64,000 bases of DNA from Candidatus Gastranaerophilales bacterium (GCA_944322935.1 CALUQO010000002.1:1-64000), one strand, 5' to 3'. Numbered from the stretch's first letter, positions 1 to 9,590 are shown. Notes: generated from the sequence alone by a model not told the origin. A program made the numbers and translations.

Positions 1-1532
1 TATTTTATCAAACTGTGTCCTGTCATTTCTTCAGGTTGTTTAATACCTAACAGTTGAAGAACTGTTGGAGCAACGTCACACAGTGCACCGGTATCTTTAA
101 GCTGATATTTGCCGTTGCCGTTTATTAAAATAAAGGGAACCGGGTTGGTTGTGTGAGCAGTGAATGGTGCGTGTGTTTTAGCATCTTCCATATATTCGGA
201 GTTGCCATGGTCAGCTGTTAAAAGCATAATCACATTGTTTTCTTTAGCTTTTTGAGCAATTTTGCCTACACAGGTGTCTACTGTTTCGCAGGCTTTAACA
301 GCTGCTTCAAAAACACCGGTATGGCCTACCATATCAGGGTTTGCAAAGTTTACGAGGATAAATCCGTACTGCGGGTCATCAAGGGCTTTTAATACGTTTT
401 CGCAAACTTCAGGAGCACTCATTTCCGGCTGCAGGTCGTAGGTTGCAACTTTCGGGGATGCAACAAGCGCACGTGTCTCGAGTTTGCCTGACTTTTCTTC
501 TCCGCCGTTGAAGAAGAAAGTGATGTGTGCGTATTTTTCAGTTTCCGCTGTTCTGAACTGTTTGATACCGTTAGCGTCCAGCACATCGCCTAAAATATTT
601 GTCAGTTTTTCGGGCGGGTAAGCAATCGGAAGCGGGAAAGTTTCGTCATACTGTGCCATGCAGACATAGTAAAGATTTTTTCTTACTGCTTTTCTTTCAA
701 AGCCTGAGAATTCTTCAAAAGTCATTGCTCTTGTGATTTCACGTGCTCGGTCAGGTCTGTAGTTGAAGAAAATTATAGCATCATTGTCTTTTATTCTTGA
801 GTCAGCATCAGCATTTGTAATTGTAGGTTCAACAAACTCGTCGGTTACGTCTTTGTCGTAAGAAGCTTTGATTGCCTCATCTGAATTTGCGGCCTTAACG
901 CCTTCACCCAGCAGCAAAGCGTTGTATGCTTTTTCAACTCTTTCCCATCTGTTATCTCTGTCCATTGCCCAGTATCTGCCGGATATTGTGGCAATTTGGG
1001 GCAGGTTGTATTTTTTAAGTTCAGCTTCAAGCTCTGCTAAAAAGCCAACAGCGCTTTTGGGCGGAGTATCTCTGCCGTCTAAGAAAGCGTGAACGTAAAC
1101 TTTTTTAAGTCCGTTATCAGCAGCCATTTTGATTAATGCTTTTAAGTGGTCAAAAGAGCTATGCACTCCGCCTGTAGAAACGAGCCCGTACAGGTGAAGA
1201 GAAGAATCGTTCTTTTTAACGTGTTCTATTGCTGCTTTGAACTCTTTGTTTTCAAAGAATTTGCCTTCTCTTATTTCTTTGTTGATTCTTGTCAAATCCT
1301 GATAAACAACTCTGCCTGCACCGAGGTTAAGGTGTCCTACTTCCGAGTTGCCCATCTGACCGTCAGGCAAACCAACGTATTCGCCTGAGGCGTTAATTTG
1401 TGTATAGACTTCTTCTTTTTTAAGTTTGTCAAAATTTGGTGTATTAGCTGTTTTGGTAGCGTCTTCAGGAGAGTCTTTTGCTATTCCCCATCCGTCCATA
1501 ATACACAACAAAACTCTTTTATTGTTTGTCAT
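1..1532 (-). CDS. gpmI: 2,3-bisphosphoglycerate-independent phosphoglycerate mutase (3' edge at window start)
   Basis: Interconverts 3- and 2-phosphoglycerate in glycolysis; a cytosolic Mn-dependent enzyme of the alkaline phosphatase superfamily. Translated from the minus strand, the protein begins MTNNKRVLLCIMDGWG and contains the MGNSEVGH motif with the phosphorylated serine, DGRDTPP, and near the C-terminus TADHGNSE and the H-APFTAHTTNPVP segment. All are family hallmarks. The frame runs 510 codons and ends in TA at base 1, so the stop codon is very probably completed just outside the window; 510 aa is the normal family length. The ATG at 1532 is preceded on its strand by a GGGAGAT ribosome site. 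It is a single gene here, with GAPDH about 15 kb away rather than in one glycolytic operon. Confidence 0.96.
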   Translation of the reverse strand, partial: MTNNKRVLLCIMDGWGIAKDSPEDATKTANTPNFDKLKKEEVYTQINASGEYVGLPDGQMGNSEVGHLNLGAGRVVYQDLTRINKEIREGKFFENKEFKAAIEHVKKNDSSLHLYGLVSTGGVHSSFDHLKALIKMAADNGLKKVYVHAFLDGRDTPPKSAVGFLAELEAELKKYNLPQIATISGRYWAMDRDNRWERVEKAYNALLLGEGVKAANSDEAIKASYDKDVTDEFVEPTITNADADSRIKDNDAIIFFNYRPDRAREITRAMTFEEFSGFERKAVRKNLYYVCMAQYDETFPLPIAYPPEKLTNILGDVLDANGIKQFRTAETEKYAHITFFFNGGEEKSGKLETRALVASPKVATYDLQPEMSAPEVCENVLKALDDPQYGFILVNFANPDMVGHTGVFEAAVKACETVDTCVGKIAQKAKENNVIMLLTADHGNSEYMEDAKTHAPFTAHTTNPVPFILINGNGKYQLKDTGALCDVAPTVLQLLGIKQPEEMTGHSLIK

Positions 1533-1710
1533 AATTTATCTCCCGTAATAAAGTTTCTTCTGATTATATTATCTACGCTAAAGAAATTTTATCCAGAATT
1601 TTTTCATATTGTTTATTTTTCGCTAAGATGCGGCTGCCGGCTTATTTATTATTTTGTTTTTTTATAATTATTAAAATCCACCGTATATATGTGTAAAACA
1701 GGTTATTATC

Positions 1711-1719
1711 TGATACAAT
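1711..1719 (+). promoter_or_regulatory. Candidate extended -10 promoter for the M16 peptidase operon
   Basis: TG-A-TACAAT matches an extended -10 element about 85 bases upstream of the GTG start at 1804. It lies in the 271-base gap between the divergent gpmI and M16 genes. No good -35 is visible, and an AT-rich genome gives such matches by chance. Confidence 0.35.
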
Positions 1720-1803
1720 TATTGTGTGAGCTTGTGACAAAAAGCTGACAGTTCAGGCAAATAAAGAACTATCATATACAGAAGTATTACAGAGGTAAAT
1801 AAG

Positions 1804-3138
1804 GTGGAAAAAACAATAAAAAGGGAAATAAACTATCCGTATCTTACAAAACCCGTTGAAATATACGAGCGCGAAAACGGGCATAAAATAGTACTTGCTC
1901 ACAAAGAGGGGGGGCTTGTCAATGTGTCCAGCTGGGTTAAAACCGGCTCTATAAACGAAAATGACGAAAACAACGGTATCTCGCATTTCCTTGAGCACCT
2001 GATGTTTAAGGGAACTCACAAACACAAAGCTGGATATTTTGACAAAACTCTGGAAGCTAAAGGCGCGATAGTCAATGCTGCTACCTGGAAGGATTACACT
2101 TTTTATTATGTAACTCTGCCCAAAGGCAATGATTGTGAATATTTGAAACAGGCAATCGAACTCCACGCCGATATGATGCTTGACCCCGTGATACCGGAGG
2201 ACGAAATAGGCCCGGCTTTTACGCTTGGTGATGATACTGTTTCTCAAAAAAGAGAAAGACACGTTGTTATTGAAGAAATCAGAATGCGTCAGGATCAGCC
2301 CTGGACAAAAATTTACAACTCAACAAACTTTAATATGTACACAAAACATCCTTACAAAAGAGATGTAATAGGGTTTCCGCAAACAATTGCCTCAATACCG
2401 AGAGAAACCATTCTTGATTATTACAAAACACACTATACCCCGAACAATATTACAACGGTTATAGCGGGGGACTTTGACCACAACGAAATTCTTGAGCTTG
2501 TGTGCAAAGAATTTGATTTTAAGGACAGAGCAAACTTTGAAAATCTAAAACACGAGCTTGATACACCTGTTGATGAGCCAAAATATATAGAATTAAAAGG
2601 TAAAATCAACACCGGATTCGCAATAACCGGCTGGCTCGGGCCTGTTGCCAAAGATATGAAAGAAAATATTGCGCTCGAGATTGTTAACGTGATTTTGGGC
2701 GAAGGTCAGAGCTCAAGACTTTATCAAAACTTGATTGAAAAGGCCGCTGACCCTGTGTTTAACATAGTTACTACCGATTTTTACAATTTTAAAGACGGCG
2801 GCAACTTTTTTGTTCAGGCAAATTACAAGGCCGATAAAAAGGAACAGGCTCTGGAGCTTATTAAAACGGAATTGACAAACTTCTTAAACGGCGATATGAC
2901 AGAGCGCGAATTTAACAAGGCCAAGAAAAAACTAAAAGCAAGATTTGCGGAGTCTGCCGAAACAGTATCCGACATAGCGGAAAATATCGGCTATTATATG
3001 ACTGTTTGCGATGATTTGGATCTCGTTGAACAGTATTCCCAAGAACTTGAAAACATCACAATGGATGACGTAAACAAAATAGCTAACAGGTATCTTGCCC
3101 TAAATCACTCTGTTACAACTGTATTGCTGCCGGAATAA
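1804..3138 (+). CDS. M16 family zinc metallopeptidase, catalytic subunit
   Basis: Insulinase/pitrilysin-type peptidase (PqqL/mitochondrial processing peptidase beta-like), 444 aa. The inverted zinc motif HxxEH is intact as H61-F-L-E64-H65 in GISHFLEHLMFKGT. The downstream V-V-I-E-E-I-R (about residues 154-160) supplies the third ligand. M16B enzymes act as pairs that form a clam-shell around unstructured peptides, and this gene is followed after 21 bases by a non-catalytic M16 partner. It starts with GTG at 1804 after an AGAGG site. No signal peptide is visible, so it is probably cytosolic. The natural substrate cannot be told from sequence. Confidence 0.93.
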   Translation: MEKTIKREINYPYLTKPVEIYERENGHKIVLAHKEGGLVNVSSWVKTGSINENDENNGISHFLEHLMFKGTHKHKAGYFDKTLEAKGAIVNAATWKDYTFYYVTLPKGNDCEYLKQAIELHADMMLDPVIPEDEIGPAFTLGDDTVSQKRERHVVIEEIRMRQDQPWTKIYNSTNFNMYTKHPYKRDVIGFPQTIASIPRETILDYYKTHYTPNNITTVIAGDFDHNEILELVCKEFDFKDRANFENLKHELDTPVDEPKYIELKGKINTGFAITGWLGPVAKDMKENIALEIVNVILGEGQSSRLYQNLIEKAADPVFNIVTTDFYNFKDGGNFFVQANYKADKKEQALELIKTELTNFLNGDMTEREFNKAKKKLKARFAESAETVSDIAENIGYYMTVCDDLDLVEQYSQELENITMDDVNKIANRYLALNHSVTTVLLPE

Positions 3139-3159
3139 TAAATAAAGGATTTTAGAAAA

Positions 3160-4389
3160 ATGGAAAAAATAATCTTAGATAACAATATACCTCTTGTATT
3201 AAAAGAAAACAAAAATACTCCGCGTCATGCGTTGTGTTTTTATTTTAAAATAACCGAGCCAGAAAAAAAAGCCGGTGTATATACACTTTTGAACAGATTG
3301 TTTTTACAGGGCACAAAAAAACGCGATGCTCATACACTTGCTCAAGAACTGGATGAAAATGCCATAGATTGTTACAGTGAGATGAAACAGGATTTTATCC
3401 GTTTTAAACTTCAGTGCCTTAATGAAGATTTTGAAAAAGGCCTTGAGATTCTTTCCGATGTTATTGAAAATTCCACAATGGAGGATTTTGAAAAAGAGGT
3501 CATAAAACTAAAAGGCGAAATTCAAGCAGAACTGGATGAGCCAAAAACAATGGCTATGAACGCTTTTTATTCAAATATATTTAAAAATCATCCGTACGGA
3601 CACACTTATACAAATATTTTAAGAGATATCGACACAATAACCAAAAACGATGTAATGAACGCTTATCACGTACTGCTTGAAAAATCACCGAAGGTTATAA
3701 GCCTTGTCGGCGATTTTAACGGAGAAAACGTGCAGGAACTTTTAAAAAAATATTTTGCAAACATAAAAAACAACCAAGACTGCAAAATAAACAACGAAGT
3801 AGCCAACCTTGAAAAAGCAGAGATTGTAAAAGTAACAAAAGACGATGCTTCTCAGGCTCAAATTATTCAGGGCTGGCGGGTTCCTACGATTTTTGATAAG
3901 GATTACGCGCCTATCATGGTTATGAACACGTTACTCGGCTCAAGCGGATTATCTTCAAGATTGTTTTTGGAACTGAGAGATAAAAAGGGGCTGGCTTATG
4001 TTGTGCGCAGCAGCTATGAAATCTACGACCATAGCGCGCTGTTTACCGTCTATATAGCCACGGAGCCCAAAAACATAAAAACCTCGCTCGAAGGTTTTAA
4101 AATTGAACTTGATAAAGTTAAACAAATACCTGTCAGCGAAACGGAACTTGAAAATGCCAAAAACAACCTTCTCGGCAAACGTCAGTTCTTTAGCGAAACA
4201 AACCTTCAACAGGCGAGTCTCATGGCTTATTATGAGGACAAGGGCCTTGGCGCCGATTTCGAACAGGAATTTAACAAAATGGTTAAGGCTGTCAGTGTAG
4301 AAGATATAAAACGTGTTGCAAACACTTACATTACTGATAAATATGTTTTAACAGTTCTGGCTCCGCAGCAATATTTGAAAGAGATATAA
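3160..4389 (+). CDS. M16 family peptidase-like protein, non-catalytic partner
   Basis: A 409-aa M16-fold protein. Where the catalytic subunit has HxxEH, this protein reads LLNRLFLQGTKKRDAHT, so the zinc motif is absent. The C-terminal half keeps the SSRLFLELRDKKGLAYVV segment typical of the second M16 domain, which supplies the R/Y pair used in substrate binding. Family knowledge: M16B pairs consist of one zinc-bearing and one substrate-binding subunit, so this is probably the alpha-like partner of the preceding gene. The ATG at 3160 follows AAAGGA, and the gene ends 2 bases before the PilZ gene, so the three genes look co-transcribed. Confidence 0.9.
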   Translation: MEKIILDNNIPLVLKENKNTPRHALCFYFKITEPEKKAGVYTLLNRLFLQGTKKRDAHTLAQELDENAIDCYSEMKQDFIRFKLQCLNEDFEKGLEILSDVIENSTMEDFEKEVIKLKGEIQAELDEPKTMAMNAFYSNIFKNHPYGHTYTNILRDIDTITKNDVMNAYHVLLEKSPKVISLVGDFNGENVQELLKKYFANIKNNQDCKINNEVANLEKAEIVKVTKDDASQAQIIQGWRVPTIFDKDYAPIMVMNTLLGSSGLSSRLFLELRDKKGLAYVVRSSYEIYDHSALFTVYIATEPKNIKTSLEGFKIELDKVKQIPVSETELENAKNNLLGKRQFFSETNLQQASLMAYYEDKGLGADFEQEFNKMVKAVSVEDIKRVANTYITDKYVLTVLAPQQYLKEI

Positions 4390-4391
4390 AA

Positions 4392-5006
4392 ATGGCCCTA
4401 AGTGCAGTAAAAAGAGGACAAAAAGTTCAAATAGAAGTAGATACGGGAATCAAAAAAAACATTATTGATTGCTATATTATTGAACCCGAATCGGACAGGC
4501 TGACTATTTCGTTCCCGCCGTCAAAAAACGAATATACTCCGTATTTGAGCGAAGGAACAGAAATAAAAGCCTTTGTCTACAGTTTTACTGGGATAATGAT
4601 TTTTGATTCGATTGTTTTTGACCCGCCCTATGACGGACGGATGGTCATTGAATTCAGCGAGCATCATCAGGTTATACAAAGACGCAAATATCTGAGAATG
4701 CCTTTTATTTCCGACTTTTTTGTAATAAGAGAAGAGGGCAATGTTAAAACAGCAACCGTTGATTTAAGCGGCGGCGGTGTAAGATTCCTGTGCGAAACTC
4801 CGCTTGAGCCGGATAAAATTTACAAAGCACAGCTGCGCCTTGAATCTTATGAACCCATGATAAAAGTTGAAGGCAATATATTAAAGAAAAATTTTTACAG
4901 GAGTAATGAGTATGTAATGGAGTTTTCCAAAATCGAAGAAAAAGACCGTGATAAAATAATCCAAAAATGTTTGGCTATAGAGCGCGCCCAGCGTTTGAAC
5001 CAATAA
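4392..5006 (+). CDS. PilZ domain protein with YcgR-like N-terminal domain
   Basis: A 204-aa cytosolic protein with two beta-rich halves. Residues about 1-90 resemble the YcgR N-terminal (PilZN-type) domain. Residues about 93-195 are a PilZ domain with the c-di-GMP signature: RxxxR at R98-K-Y-L-R102 and D124-L-S-G-G-G129 (D/NxSxxG). Both binding motifs are complete, so c-di-GMP binding is likely. No flagellar or pilus gene is near; the neighbours are the M16 peptidase pair, 2 bases upstream. The output of the switch is unknown. The start at 4392 overlaps the preceding gene's terminal region closely, suggesting translational coupling. Confidence 0.88.
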   Translation: MALSAVKRGQKVQIEVDTGIKKNIIDCYIIEPESDRLTISFPPSKNEYTPYLSEGTEIKAFVYSFTGIMIFDSIVFDPPYDGRMVIEFSEHHQVIQRRKYLRMPFISDFFVIREEGNVKTATVDLSGGGVRFLCETPLEPDKIYKAQLRLESYEPMIKVEGNILKKNFYRSNEYVMEFSKIEEKDRDKIIQKCLAIERAQRLNQ

Positions 5007-5073
5007 TGTTCGAATTTGCAAAAATATAATAAGTATTTTAATATTAAATATAGAGTAAAAAATCACAGTAACC

Positions 5074-6672
5074 ATGTTCAGATTATTACAATACAGAGAC
5101 AGAGCAAAAAAAGATGTTAAACCGACAAGCAATCTTCAGCGCGCAATAGAAAATTGCCAGCTTGAGCTTGCCAAAGACCCGACTAATGCGGAATTACATG
5201 TCAAACTTGGTGATTTGTACATTGAATGGCATCTTGATATTCATCAGGCCCGCCAGTATATTGATGAGGCTATCACGGAATACCAAAGAGCTTTGGAATC
5301 TTATATAGACTCAGATGCCATATACTTTAAAATAGGCATGGCTTTCTATTACAAAAACGAGATTGACAGAGCCATAAATTATTTTAATCTTGCAGTTGAA
5401 AAAAATAAAAAAAATGATAAAGCTTATTATCTGCTTGCATGCTGCCACACAAGAAAAGCTCATTTTCCGGATGCAATGGAGTATGCGCAAAAGGCAATTA
5501 ACCTCAAGCCGTTTTCCTCTTCGAGGGCGCATTATTTAAGATATAATCTGTATAGGGTTATGTCCGTTAAAAATTTTAAGGTCAAACTGCAAAGGCAAAA
5601 AGAATTTTTGCTCGCATTGTTAACTTTGCCTTTTGATAAATATGCATTAAAGAGTGTGTTCAAAATATTTTCTTACATGCAATTTATGCCTATGCTGTTT
5701 AAAGGTTGGCTGCTTGTTGCAAGAAATAATATAAATGAAGCTGTTGACTTGTATCGCGGGGCGCTTGAAAAAGCTCCGGGGTTTATTCTTTTATACTGTT
5801 TGCTAGGTGACATTTATCGGGCAATGGGCAGGTATGAGGATGCTATTTTGGAATACAAAATGGCAATTATTGTTGACAGCCTTAACATTACTGCGTACCG
5901 TTCTTTGTGCTCAGTATATGAAGAACTCGGAGACTTGGACAGCGCTGTTGAATCATATTTAAAACTTATAGAAATCCAGCCGAATGCTGCAGAATTTTAC
6001 AGCAATCTTGCCAACATACTTTACCTAAAAGGTGAAACCAAAGCCGCTATTTCTTATTATCAAAATGCAATTACTCTTAACCCCCGGCCGGAGTGGACAA
6101 GTGTTATTGCTCAAACATTAGGTTATGTATTTCAGGAGGCGGAAAAAAATACGGATGCCGCTATCAGCGCATATCACAGTGCATATCTGCTGACGCCTAC
6201 CGATATCGATATTTTTATAAACCTCGGCAGTGCTTTTTACGACAAGCAGGAATACAACAACGCACTGACTGTTTACAGACGTGCGCTCGAGCTTGACCCG
6301 ACTAATGCAAAAATTCATTGCAACCTTGGATTCTTGCACTGGGGTAAAGGCGATATAGATGAAGCAATCAAGGAATATGAACTTTCCATAAAATATGACC
6401 CGACATACGACATTGCATACAACAATCTCGGGGTTATTTATCTTGATGACCTCGGCAGGGTTCAGCCGGCAATTGAATTGTTTGAAAAAGCAATAAAATA
6501 CAATCCAAATTACGCTCTTGCACATTACAATCTCGGGCGTTCCGTTGCAATAAAAGGCGATAAGGTAGAGGCAGCAAAGCTTTATCAGGTCGCAATGGAC
6601 TTAAATAATGTAACCAATGAGCTTGACCCGCAGGAAATTCAAGACAAAATACAGGGGCTGTTTGATTCTTAA
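5074..6672 (+). CDS. Tetratricopeptide repeat (TPR) protein
   Basis: A 532-aa protein built almost entirely of TPR units, seen as repeated A-x-x-x-Y/L-x-x-A-I-x-x-x-P patterns such as YYQNAITLNPRPEW, YRRALELDPTNAKIHCNLG and LFEKAIKYNPNYALAHYNLG, with perhaps 10-12 repeats. There is no signal peptide or catalytic motif. A non-TPR stretch at about residues 150-215, rich in aromatic residues, may be a hydrophobic interruption. TPR arrays are protein-binding scaffolds; the partner is not evident. The ATG at 5074 has no clear Shine-Dalgarno sequence, so the start is less certain. A thioesterase follows after 17 bases. Confidence 0.88.
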   Translation: MFRLLQYRDRAKKDVKPTSNLQRAIENCQLELAKDPTNAELHVKLGDLYIEWHLDIHQARQYIDEAITEYQRALESYIDSDAIYFKIGMAFYYKNEIDRAINYFNLAVEKNKKNDKAYYLLACCHTRKAHFPDAMEYAQKAINLKPFSSSRAHYLRYNLYRVMSVKNFKVKLQRQKEFLLALLTLPFDKYALKSVFKIFSYMQFMPMLFKGWLLVARNNINEAVDLYRGALEKAPGFILLYCLLGDIYRAMGRYEDAILEYKMAIIVDSLNITAYRSLCSVYEELGDLDSAVESYLKLIEIQPNAAEFYSNLANILYLKGETKAAISYYQNAITLNPRPEWTSVIAQTLGYVFQEAEKNTDAAISAYHSAYLLTPTDIDIFINLGSAFYDKQEYNNALTVYRRALELDPTNAKIHCNLGFLHWGKGDIDEAIKEYELSIKYDPTYDIAYNNLGVIYLDDLGRVQPAIELFEKAIKYNPNYALAHYNLGRSVAIKGDKVEAAKLYQVAMDLNNVTNELDPQEIQDKIQGLFDS

Positions 6673-6689
6673 TAAAAAGGTTTTTATAT

Positions 6690-7109
6690 ATGCAGCAAAA
6701 TAATGAAATAAGAGTTTACTATGCAGATACTGATGCTTATGGTGTAGTATGGCACGGTGCATACTTAAGATGGCTGGAAGCCGGCAGAATAGAGTTCACC
6801 GATAAAGTGCTCGGTCTGGATTTAAAACAAATGCAGGAAGAAGGCTGCGTGCTGCCGGTTGTGGAACTTAACGTTAAATACAAAGTTTCAGCAAGATTGG
6901 ATGACAACCTTATTTTAACAACAGAAATTGAACAGCTGCGCCCAAGCGCTATCATATTCAAACAAACGTTAAAAAACAAAGATACAGGTGTTGTTAATAT
7001 CGTAGCAACTGTCACTTGCGTTGCAGTTGATACTAAAACAAATAAAATGTTCAGACGCCTGCCGGATTATATAACGGCTCCGTATAAAAAACTTCTTTCC
7101 GCCGTGTAA
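6690..7109 (+). CDS. Acyl-CoA thioesterase, YbgC/4-hydroxybenzoyl-CoA thioesterase family
   Basis: A 139-aa single hot-dog-fold enzyme predicted to hydrolyse acyl-CoA thioesters in the cytosol. The N-terminal Y-A-D-T-D15-A-Y-G18-V-V-W-H-G motif contains the catalytic aspartate of this family. The LEAGRIEF helix and the V-V-E-L-N-V-K-Y-K-V-S-A-R-L-D-D strand segment follow in the expected order. Length is typical. It starts at ATG 6690 after AAAAAGG. In many Gram-negatives YbgC sits in the tol-pal operon, but no tol genes are near here, so substrate and role are open. Confidence 0.87.
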   Translation: MQQNNEIRVYYADTDAYGVVWHGAYLRWLEAGRIEFTDKVLGLDLKQMQEEGCVLPVVELNVKYKVSARLDDNLILTTEIEQLRPSAIIFKQTLKNKDTGVVNIVATVTCVAVDTKTNKMFRRLPDYITAPYKKLLSAV

Positions 7110-7202
7110 AAATTTTATAAAAATTCTTGCCAACATACAAAAAAATCGCGATAATAAAATAATTAAAAGCAATAGTCTGTCACAGCCGAAAGGAGATTCC
7201 AG

Positions 7203-8123
7203 ATGACAACAGAATATGTTTATTTAAACGGTGAATATGTTGACGCTAAAACAGCCTCAATACCTGTCAGAAACCACGCTTTCCTCTACGGAACATCTGT
7301 TTTTGAAGGGATTCGCGCATATTACAACAAGGAAGAAGACCAGCTGTATGCTTTCAGAATGAAAGAGCATTTTGAAAGACTGGTGAACAGCTGCAGAATT
7401 ATGCATATGGATTCTAAATTCAGCGTTGAAGAATTTTGCGGCCTGACAAAAGAACTATTGAAAAAGAACGGCTACAAGACAGACGTTTACATAAGACCTC
7501 AGGTCTATAAGAATGCCTTAAAAATCGGGCCGAGCCTTCTTGATAACCCTGATGCTGTTTTAATCTTTTCGTTTGCTATGGGCGAATATATTGATTTGGA
7601 CAAAGGTTTGAGCGTTTGTGTTTCAAACTGGAGAAGAAACGACGACAATGCAATCCCGCCCAGAGCCAAGGTTTCAGGTTCTTATGCAAACACCGCGCTG
7701 ATTGTCACAGATGCCAAGATGGCTGGATTTGATGATGCAATCGTTCTTGATCAGGCCGGTAAAGTTACGGAAGGTTCCGCTATGAACTTGTTCCTTGTTG
7801 AAGGCGACACTCTCGTCACAACTCAAACTACGGACAACATCCTTGTCGGTGTAACAAGAAACACAATACTTGAACTGGGCAAAAATGTACTCGGTATGAA
7901 GGTAAGCGAAAGAGAAATTTCAAGGACAGAGCTTTATGTTGCTGATGAAGCTTTCTACTGCGGTACAGGTGCACAGGTAAGCCCGATTACCTCAATAGAC
8001 CACAGACCTATCGGAACCGGTGCTGTCGGCGAACATACTAAAGAGCTTCAAAAACTGTATTTTGATGTTGTTAAAGGCAAGGTTGAAAAATACAAAAAAT
8101 GGTGCACACCAATTTACGATTAA
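7203..8123 (+). CDS. ilvE: Branched-chain amino acid aminotransferase
   Basis: PLP fold-type IV aminotransferase, 306 aa, transferring the amino group between branched-chain 2-oxo acids and glutamate. The PLP lysine is K156 in IPPRAKVSGSY, and the E-G-S-A-M-N-L-F motif around residues 191-198 is family-typical. The N-terminal R-N-H-A-F-L-Y-G-T-S-V-F-E-G-I-R block is diagnostic of IlvE/D-amino-acid transaminase relatives. A strong AAGGAG site precedes ATG 7203. The next gene, an ABC permease, starts 9 bases after the stop. No other branched-chain biosynthesis genes are in the window. Confidence 0.93.
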   Translation: MTTEYVYLNGEYVDAKTASIPVRNHAFLYGTSVFEGIRAYYNKEEDQLYAFRMKEHFERLVNSCRIMHMDSKFSVEEFCGLTKELLKKNGYKTDVYIRPQVYKNALKIGPSLLDNPDAVLIFSFAMGEYIDLDKGLSVCVSNWRRNDDNAIPPRAKVSGSYANTALIVTDAKMAGFDDAIVLDQAGKVTEGSAMNLFLVEGDTLVTTQTTDNILVGVTRNTILELGKNVLGMKVSEREISRTELYVADEAFYCGTGAQVSPITSIDHRPIGTGAVGEHTKELQKLYFDVVKGKVEKYKKWCTPIYD

Positions 8124-8132
8124 TTACTGATT

Positions 8133-8876
8133 ATGATTAATTTTCTCGGGCTTTGTGTCCAAAACTTTATAAAAACATTAAAATATATTTTCAGCGGCAG
8201 CACAAAATTCAGCTCTGTCATATCACAGGCTGCAATGATTAGCTATGACTCGCTGTCTATATCTTTGACAATTGTTTTTATTGCTGCAGCAGTGATTTCT
8301 CTGCAAATTTCAAAACAGTTTCTTATGAGCGGTGCAGAAAGCTATGTAGGCGGGTTTATTGCAGTTGCTCTTGTGAGAGAAATCGCTCCCGGTTTTGCAG
8401 CACTGGCAATAGGTGCCAGAGCAGGTACAGCCATCTGCGCTGAGGTTGCTAATATGCAGGTTACAGAGCAGGTTGATGCAATAAAAACATTAGGAGTTGA
8501 CCCTGTCGGCTACTACTTTGCCCCGCGGCTTATTGCTTCTGCTTTGACTGTTCCGATGGTTGTTATTCTTGCTGAATTTATCGGCATTGTAGGCGGTATG
8601 ATGGTTGCGTATTTTGCAATCGGGTTGCATCCCAACCGCTTTATGAATACGGTATGGCTGCTTTTGGAAGCTAAAGATATTTATATAAGTATTTTAAAGG
8701 CTTTTGTTTTCGGCATATTAATAACTCTCGTTTGTGCAACACAGGGATATAAAACACATGGCGGGGCAAAAGATGTGGGGACATCCACCACTCAATCCGC
8801 TATTTTGTCTACATTTTATCTGCTTGCGGCTGATTTTATCATCAACATTATATTTTATGTTCATGTCGGAATATAA
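8133..8876 (+). CDS. MlaE/Ycf63-type ABC transporter permease
   Basis: A 247-aa integral membrane protein of the MlaE (DUF140) family, the permease of ABC systems that move phospholipid or lipid between inner and outer membranes. Visible landmarks are the hydrophobic N-terminal segment, the GGFIAVALVREIAPGFAAL block, the A-R-A-G-T-A-I-C-A-E loop and the E-Q-V-D-A-I-K-T-L-G-V-D-P motif that contacts the ATPase. These segments are also strongly conserved in the Ycf63 proteins of cyanobacteria and plastids. The ATPase and MCE substrate-binding partners are not adjacent and must lie elsewhere. Its presence implies an outer membrane. Confidence 0.92.
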   Translation: MINFLGLCVQNFIKTLKYIFSGSTKFSSVISQAAMISYDSLSISLTIVFIAAAVISLQISKQFLMSGAESYVGGFIAVALVREIAPGFAALAIGARAGTAICAEVANMQVTEQVDAIKTLGVDPVGYYFAPRLIASALTVPMVVILAEFIGIVGGMMVAYFAIGLHPNRFMNTVWLLLEAKDIYISILKAFVFGILITLVCATQGYKTHGGAKDVGTSTTQSAILSTFYLLAADFIINIIFYVHVGI

Positions 8877-8928
8877 AAGTCATTATAGCGGAACCTCGCT
8901 TTTGCGTAATCTCTGCTTTTTGTGAGCG

Positions 8929-9389
8929 GCACAAGTGTCCGGGATAATTTTAGAAGTATAAAATATGAACAGATTTCAGCCCTCCGCTTGTCGGATTGTG
9001 GCCCCTCATTAGTCGCTGCACACCCCTCGTCTCTTGAGAGATGGCGGAATTTCAAGTGTAACTACGAATCTGAAGTGTACCCATAAAAACGTAATTGATA
9101 AGTAGGACAATTAATTTATTTATAAAAAAATGTTAGATAAAAAAAATAAAGATTTATACTTTATTTTCACTCCATTCTTGCAAAAAATAAAGAAAATGAA
9201 CATAAGAAAATTAATCGTATAATAATGCATACATTTAGTGCATAAAAAATTAAAACCAGATTCACCCATTGTTCAGATTCTGAACACAAACGATTGGCGC
9301 GAGCATCAAAACCCTGATGCTTCAGAATGACAGCGGGATTTTTGCTCACTATGTTCTTTTTTTTCTAAAATTATCTCGAACACTAGTGC
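8929..9389. repeat. 461-bp interval bounded by a 27-bp imperfect inverted repeat (MITE-like)
   Basis: Bases 8929-8955 and the reverse complement of 9363-9389 align over 27 positions with four mismatches, sharing GCAC, AGTGT, CG and GATAATTTTAGAA. The interval has no convincing coding sequence and contains dispersed-repeat copy A (9069-9333). This is the size and form of a non-autonomous terminal-inverted-repeat element, although no target-site duplication is clear. It explains most of the 859-base gene-free gap 8877-9735. The left part (8956-9068) holds short palindromes but nothing recognisable. Confidence 0.5.
9069..9333 (+). repeat. Dispersed repeat, copy A
   Basis: Two blocks match a second copy in opposite orientation at 15072-15281. 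Bases 9069-9148 (TGAAGTGTACCC, TAATTGATAAGTAGGACAAT, TTATAAAAAAATGTTAGATA) match the reverse complement of 15205-15281. Bases 9276-9333 (ATTCTGAACACAAACGATTGG to TTCAGAATGACAG) match 15072-15143 and also 11551-11621. The second block starts and ends with ATTCTGAA/TTCAGAAT, so its transcript could fold into a hairpin. The middle is AT-rich and poorly conserved. Confidence 0.7.
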
Positions 9390-9590
9390 GCCCTTGCGGG
9401 AGAGAGCAGAATTTCATGTTGAGCTGTTGCGAAACTTAAAAATTTGATTGAGCGGTATTTTTTTCTTTACATAATATATTATATAATTACATTCATATGC
9501 AGAATATAGCTTTTACTTAAGAATTTATCACGGATACTCGTGTGAGGCGCGGGGAAAAAACAAATGTTTGTTTTTATAAAGATATGTAAA

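Noticed and set aside
1753-2262. Minus-strand open frame of 169 codons opposite the M16 gene
   Set aside because: It overlaps a gene with clear catalytic motifs and has the aromatic-rich composition of an antisense frame.
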